Source: Algiphilus sp.
Lineage (GTDB): Bacteria > Pseudomonadota > Gammaproteobacteria > Nevskiales > Nevskiaceae
Direction of reading: 5' to 3'
Length of the DNA stretch: 64,000 nucleotides
NCBI RefSeq assembly: GCF_023145115.1
Contig: NZ_JAGLEJ010000001.1
Span: 88,705 to 152,704, forward strand
The notes beneath the pieces were generated by a model. That model was not told where the DNA came from, ran no database searches, and saw nothing but the letters and a program-made list of their open reading frames with translations. Position 1 is the stretch's first letter. Each line of letters begins with the position of its first letter. Shown here piece by piece: positions 61,352-64,000 of this stretch. Both the position numbers and the translations under genes were made by a program.

Positions 61352-62158
61352 ATGTCGCAAGCTGAAGTGCAGTACCGCATCCACAACGGCAATGCCTGGC
61401 TGACGCTCAACAACGAATGTGCTCGCAACGCGCTTTCGCCGGAAATGCTGCGCGAGCTCGATGCGCGCCTCGACCAGGCCGCGGCGGTTCCGGACGCGCG
61501 ATCCGTCGTGCTGACCGGTGCGGGCGAAGCCGCATTCTCGGCGGGCGCCGACATCGCTTATCTGTCCGCGGCCGCGCCAGCCGAGGTCCGTGCCTATGCC
61601 CGGACGGCGGTTGCGCTCACCGAGAAGATCGAGGTCGCGGCGATCAACGGCCATGCCCTTGGTGGCGGGCTGGAGATCGCCGAAGCCTGCACCTTCCGTA
61701 TCGCCGTCCAGGGCGCACGTCTGGGCCACCCGGAAGTCCGTATCGGCGCCGTCGCCGGTTTCGGCGGCACCAGTCGCCTGCCTCGTCTCGTCGGCCGCAC
61801 GCGGGCGACCGAGTTGCTGTTGACCGGGGATACGATCACGGCCGAGGAGGCGCTGACGATGGGCCTGATCCATCGGGCGGTATCGGCGGACATGCTGCAT
61901 TCCGCATGCGAGGAGCTGCTGACGCGCGTCCACGCTGGCGCGCCGCACGCGCTGCGCTTGACCCGCGACGCCCTGCAGCGCGGCATGGAGCTGCCCCTCG
62001 ATGCCGCGCTGCGGCTCGGCGCCGACCATTTCGGCCTGGCAGCCGGTGCAGCGGATTTCCGCGAAGGCACGGCGGCATTTCTCGCCAAGCGCCCACCACA
62101 GTGGGCGCAGTCGCAGACTGCTCACGACCCGGCACCGGAAAAGGGGATCGCATCGTGA
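61352..62158 (+). CDS. Enoyl-CoA hydratase/isomerase-family protein
   Basis: This 268-aa crotonase has AFSAGADIAYL, INGHALGGGLEIAEACTFRIAV with the oxyanion-hole Gly-Gly and PEVRIGAVAGFGGTSRLPRLVGRTRATELLLTG. Both catalytic glutamate positions appear conserved, so it could hydrate enoyl-CoA; substrate unknown. Its stop overlaps the next gene by GTGA. Confidence 0.9.
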   Translation: MSQAEVQYRIHNGNAWLTLNNECARNALSPEMLRELDARLDQAAAVPDARSVVLTGAGEAAFSAGADIAYLSAAAPAEVRAYARTAVALTEKIEVAAINGHALGGGLEIAEACTFRIAVQGARLGHPEVRIGAVAGFGGTSRLPRLVGRTRATELLLTGDTITAEEALTMGLIHRAVSADMLHSACEELLTRVHAGAPHALRLTRDALQRGMELPLDAALRLGADHFGLAAGAADFREGTAAFLAKRPPQWAQSQTAHDPAPEKGIAS

Positions 62159-62553
62159 ACGTACGCGGTAGCTGCCTCTGCGGCCGCGTGCGCTTTCGTA
62201 TCAGCGGCGCGCTCTTCGACATTCTCAACTGCCACTGCTCGATGTGCCGCAAGTACCACGGTGCGGCCTTCAAGAGCCGAGCGCGGGTGCGCACCGCAGA
62301 GCTCGAGCTGACAGCGGGCGCCGAAACCATTCGCTACTACGAATCCTCGCCCGGCGAGCACAAGGGCTTCTGCAGCACCTGTGGCTCCCCCATCCTCACC
62401 CGCTTCGACCGCGACACCGCCAACCTCACGATTGCGCTCGGCACACTGGACGACGACCCGGGTGTGGTGCCGGAGCGACACATTTTCGTGGGCAGCAAGG
62501 CCGGATGGCACACCATCACCGATACGCTTCCGCAACATCGGGATGTCGAATGA
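62155..62553 (+). CDS. GFA-family (glutathione-dependent formaldehyde-activating enzyme-like) zinc protein
   Basis: This 132-aa protein has the GFA zinc cysteines: CLCGRVRF, CHCSMCRKYHG and CSTCGSPI. GFA/Mss4-fold proteins are often of unknown reaction. The GTG at 62155 overlaps the hydratase stop, and its stop overlaps the next ATG, so the three genes form one unit. Confidence 0.9.
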   Translation: MNVRGSCLCGRVRFRISGALFDILNCHCSMCRKYHGAAFKSRARVRTAELELTAGAETIRYYESSPGEHKGFCSTCGSPILTRFDRDTANLTIALGTLDDDPGVVPERHIFVGSKAGWHTITDTLPQHRDVE

Positions 62554-62990
62554 CCCGCCTGCCGACGCTGCAACCAACCACCTACACCGAGGCCATCGAT
62601 GCCCTCCTCAGGGAATGCGGCCTCGTTGCCACCGATGCGTCCTCTGGTGCCGGCATTGCCTGGATCGAGGCGAAGCAGGATGACCAAACCGTCGGCGTGG
62701 TTGCGCTGCAGCGCGCCGGTTCCGCTGCGCTCCTGAGATCACTTGGCGTCGTCCCGAAGCGGAGACATTGTGGCATTGGCGCGAGTCTGGTCGCGGCAGC
62801 CGAGCGTGCAGCGAGGCACGAAGGTCTAGAGAGCCTGTACCTGTTGACCGAGGGCGCCCACGCCTACTTCACAGCACTGGGCTATCAGCATGCAGAGCGC
62901 GAAGAAGTGCCGGCGGCCATCCGTCGTCTCCCCCAGTTCGCCGGACTGTGCCCCGCGTCCGCTCTTTGCATGACCAAGCGGCTTCGGTGA
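62550..62990 (+). CDS. GNAT acetyltransferase, ArsN2-like
   Basis: This 146-aa protein has the GNAT acetyl-CoA motif (LRSLGVVPKRRHCGIGASLVAAAERAARHEGLESLYLLTEGAHAYFTALGYQ) and the end SALCMTKRL. The AALLRSLGV...LYLLTE...GYQ...VPAAIRRLPQFAGLCPASA pattern matches ArsN2 proteins near ars operons, but no arsenic genes are seen here. Arsenic resistance remains inference. Confidence 0.82.
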   Translation: MTRLPTLQPTTYTEAIDALLRECGLVATDASSGAGIAWIEAKQDDQTVGVVALQRAGSAALLRSLGVVPKRRHCGIGASLVAAAERAARHEGLESLYLLTEGAHAYFTALGYQHAEREEVPAAIRRLPQFAGLCPASALCMTKRLR

Positions 62991-63070
62991 AGGCCGGGCA
63001 AGCGATCCCGGCGAGATCCAGCCGAGGGCGTCATAGGAACATGGACCACTAGGCGAGCGCCGGGTCAGTC

Positions 63071-63123
63071 TGGTGCCGGCGGAGAGAATCGAACTCCCGA
63101 CCTTCGCATTACAAGTGCGGCGC
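63071..63123 (-). tRNA. 3' fragment of tRNA-Thr(UGU), probable attachment site
   Basis: Read on the minus strand, this is the 3' part of a tRNA: anticodon arm with anticodon TGT (CTTGTAA loop), variable loop, T-arm (GTTCGATTC) and an acceptor end finishing in encoded CCA (63071-63073). The D-arm and 5' acceptor strand are missing: to the right the sequence becomes unrelated (AAGGGGCC...). The fragment length is that of the target used by tyrosine recombinases, so this is probably an att site left by element insertion. It is not a functional tRNA as it stands. Confidence 0.8.
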
Positions 63124-63226
63124 AAGGGGCCTGATACCCCCTCAAAACCCGCTGCAAACACCAAAAATCAGTGACTTGCACGACTCGAAGATCACTCGGG
63201 ATCACGGCAAGACACAAAAATGAGCG

Positions 63227-63252
63227 AAACCCTCTGCAGAAACCCTCTGCAG
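63227..63252. repeat. Tandem 13-bp direct repeats near the tRNA fragment
   Basis: AAACCCTCTGCAG occurs twice back to back (63227-63239, 63240-63252), with a third imperfect copy (AAACCCGCTGCAA) at 63145-63157. Repeats close to an att site are often integrase or excisionase binding arms; function here is inferred. Confidence 0.6.
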
Positions 63253-63391
63253 CGGTAGCACCATGATAGGCGGGATGGAGCGTCGCGAGAAGGCCCCATA
63301 AAGACGAGCCCGTCAAGGCCGCTACGAACTCCGCTTGCCTCGTGCGCGCCGCGCGATATGCTCGATGATCTCACCGCATTCGAGCGACGCG

Positions 63392-63550
63392 ATGCCTGGT
63401 AACGATGTCCTTCTGATGATCATGGCGGCCGCCATGCCCACTGCACTGCTCGCCGCCATCGCGATCGTCGGGCTCGTGATCTGGCGCGATACCCGACGCG
63501 AGAGAACAAGTGCCAATGAAGCGCAGCCTGGCGGCTTCGGCAGCCAATAG
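63392..63550 (+). CDS. Possible 52-aa single-pass membrane protein
   Basis: MPGNDVLLMIMAAAMPTALLAAIAIVGLVIWRDTRRE has one clear membrane segment followed by a short basic/polar tail. No good ribosome binding site or homology cue; it lies in the presumed element DNA. It may be spurious. Confidence 0.3.
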   Translation: MPGNDVLLMIMAAAMPTALLAAIAIVGLVIWRDTRRERTSANEAQPGGFGSQ

Positions 63551-64000
63551 GTGACCTTGGCGCCGGTCTCGGTCGATCCTCGAGACACTATAAGGGCCTT
63601 TCAGAGTGGCGCTTAAACGGCGGTAGGCGTTGAGCTGCTTCCAGTGGCGCCCACACGCTAGCGACTTTCGACGACCGCCATTGTTTGCGCGGGTAGGATG
63701 CGATCGCTTGCCCGTCAATGGCGGCCCCAGGGATCGGCGCGTTTACGCCAGTAGTGACGCGCCAAGCATGAGAACCAAGTAGTGAGCGACGCCCGTAGTT
63801 GCATACATGCGAACCAAGCCGATCATCGATCGGACACCGCGCTCAAACCGGACAGCGTGTGCTGGTGGCCCCAGTTTCCGCTTGTTGCCTCACCTTCAAG
63901 CCACTTCGGAGGGCACTTCGTCTTCGGAAGGGAGAGGTTAGCAGAGGGGCTCGCGGCCGGAAACGCGATTCTTGCTGGTCGTGTCCCACGACGTGGTGTA
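63551..64000. other. 450 bp without a recognisable gene
   Basis: No convincing coding frame on either strand. Short inverted repeats are present: GGCGCGT/ACGCGCC (63736-63763) and CCGATC-ATC-GATCGG (63819-63833). Base composition is lower in GC than the gene-rich part. This probably belongs to the integrated element entering at the tRNA fragment. Confidence 0.5.

Noticed and set aside
63071..63160. Complete tRNA gene
   Set aside because: No D-arm or 5' acceptor strand can be formed from the sequence to the right, so only a 3' fragment is present.
63227..63252. Start of a CRISPR array
   Set aside because: Only two adjacent copies without spacers, and no cas genes; better explained as recombinase arm sites.

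Overview
This 64 kb window is high-GC chromosomal DNA from a gammaproteobacterium, probably Xanthomonadales/Nevskiales-like (inference). The clues are the sucC-pilS-pilR order, the miaB-phoH-ybeY-corC string, a MoaC/MoaB fusion, an N-terminal-rhodanese MoeB, and many GTG starts and ATGA/GTGA stop-start overlaps. Acidic secreted proteins, several lipoproteins and TonB-dependent iron uptake suggest a free-living aquatic or marine lifestyle. There is no rRNA operon, CRISPR array or complete insertion sequence.

Layout. 1-3.5 kb: 5' end of sucC, divergent from a small membrane protein and the PilS/PilR two-component pair. 3.5-8.6 kb (minus): miaB-phoH-ybeY-corC. The place where lnt is usually found holds a DUF4105 (Lnb-like) membrane protein. 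8.8-15.3 kb: housekeeping genes (phosphotyrosine phosphatase, quinone oxidoreductase, M61 peptidase, plsY, birA, coaX, HAD protein). 15.4-29.7 kb: molybdenum cofactor genes (moaA, moaD, moeA, mobA, moeB, moaCB, moaE), interrupted by an iron-type cluster (lipoprotein, imelysin-like lipoprotein, HTTM membrane protein, TonB receptor) with Fur-like sites, and by apbC. Three copies of one palindromic intergenic repeat lie at 8.7, 23.6 and 28.3 kb. 29.9-32.6 kb: thioesterase, and a TetR regulator divergent from a saccharopine-dehydrogenase-like protein across a double operator.

32.6-39.0 kb (minus) is a six-gene, tightly packed envelope operon: a 73-aa protein, a helical repeat protein, a LolA-like periplasmic protein, a DUF1302 outer-membrane protein and two tandem paralogous single-pass proteins made of repeated Val-Pro-Val/Ile strands. 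I do not know this combination as a named system, and it is my main candidate for something undescribed. An Abi-alpha-like gene and a DUF445 gene diverge from it. A second, related LolA-like/DUF1302 set lies at 56.8-61.3 kb, where the LolA-like domain is fused to an RND (MMPL) permease but keeps its own internal ribosome binding site, start codon and signal peptide.

41.4-46.2 kb: a large cyclic-di-GMP protein, then an HD-domain protein and a LysR regulator. 46.1-51.8 kb: a zinc-starvation cluster (folE, CobW/ZigA-type GTPase, His-rich PCu(A)C-like lipoprotein, MerC, ABC ATPase, FtsX permease, DUF3299 lipoprotein) with two Zur-like boxes. 51.9-54 kb: a GH97 glycosidase. 54-63 kb: oxidoreductase/LysR, the TetR-controlled RND operon, enoyl-CoA hydratase, GFA protein and ArsN2-like acetyltransferase. 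At 63.07 kb a 3' fragment of tRNA-Thr, flanked by repeats and nearly gene-free DNA, looks like the edge of an integrated element that continues past the right end.
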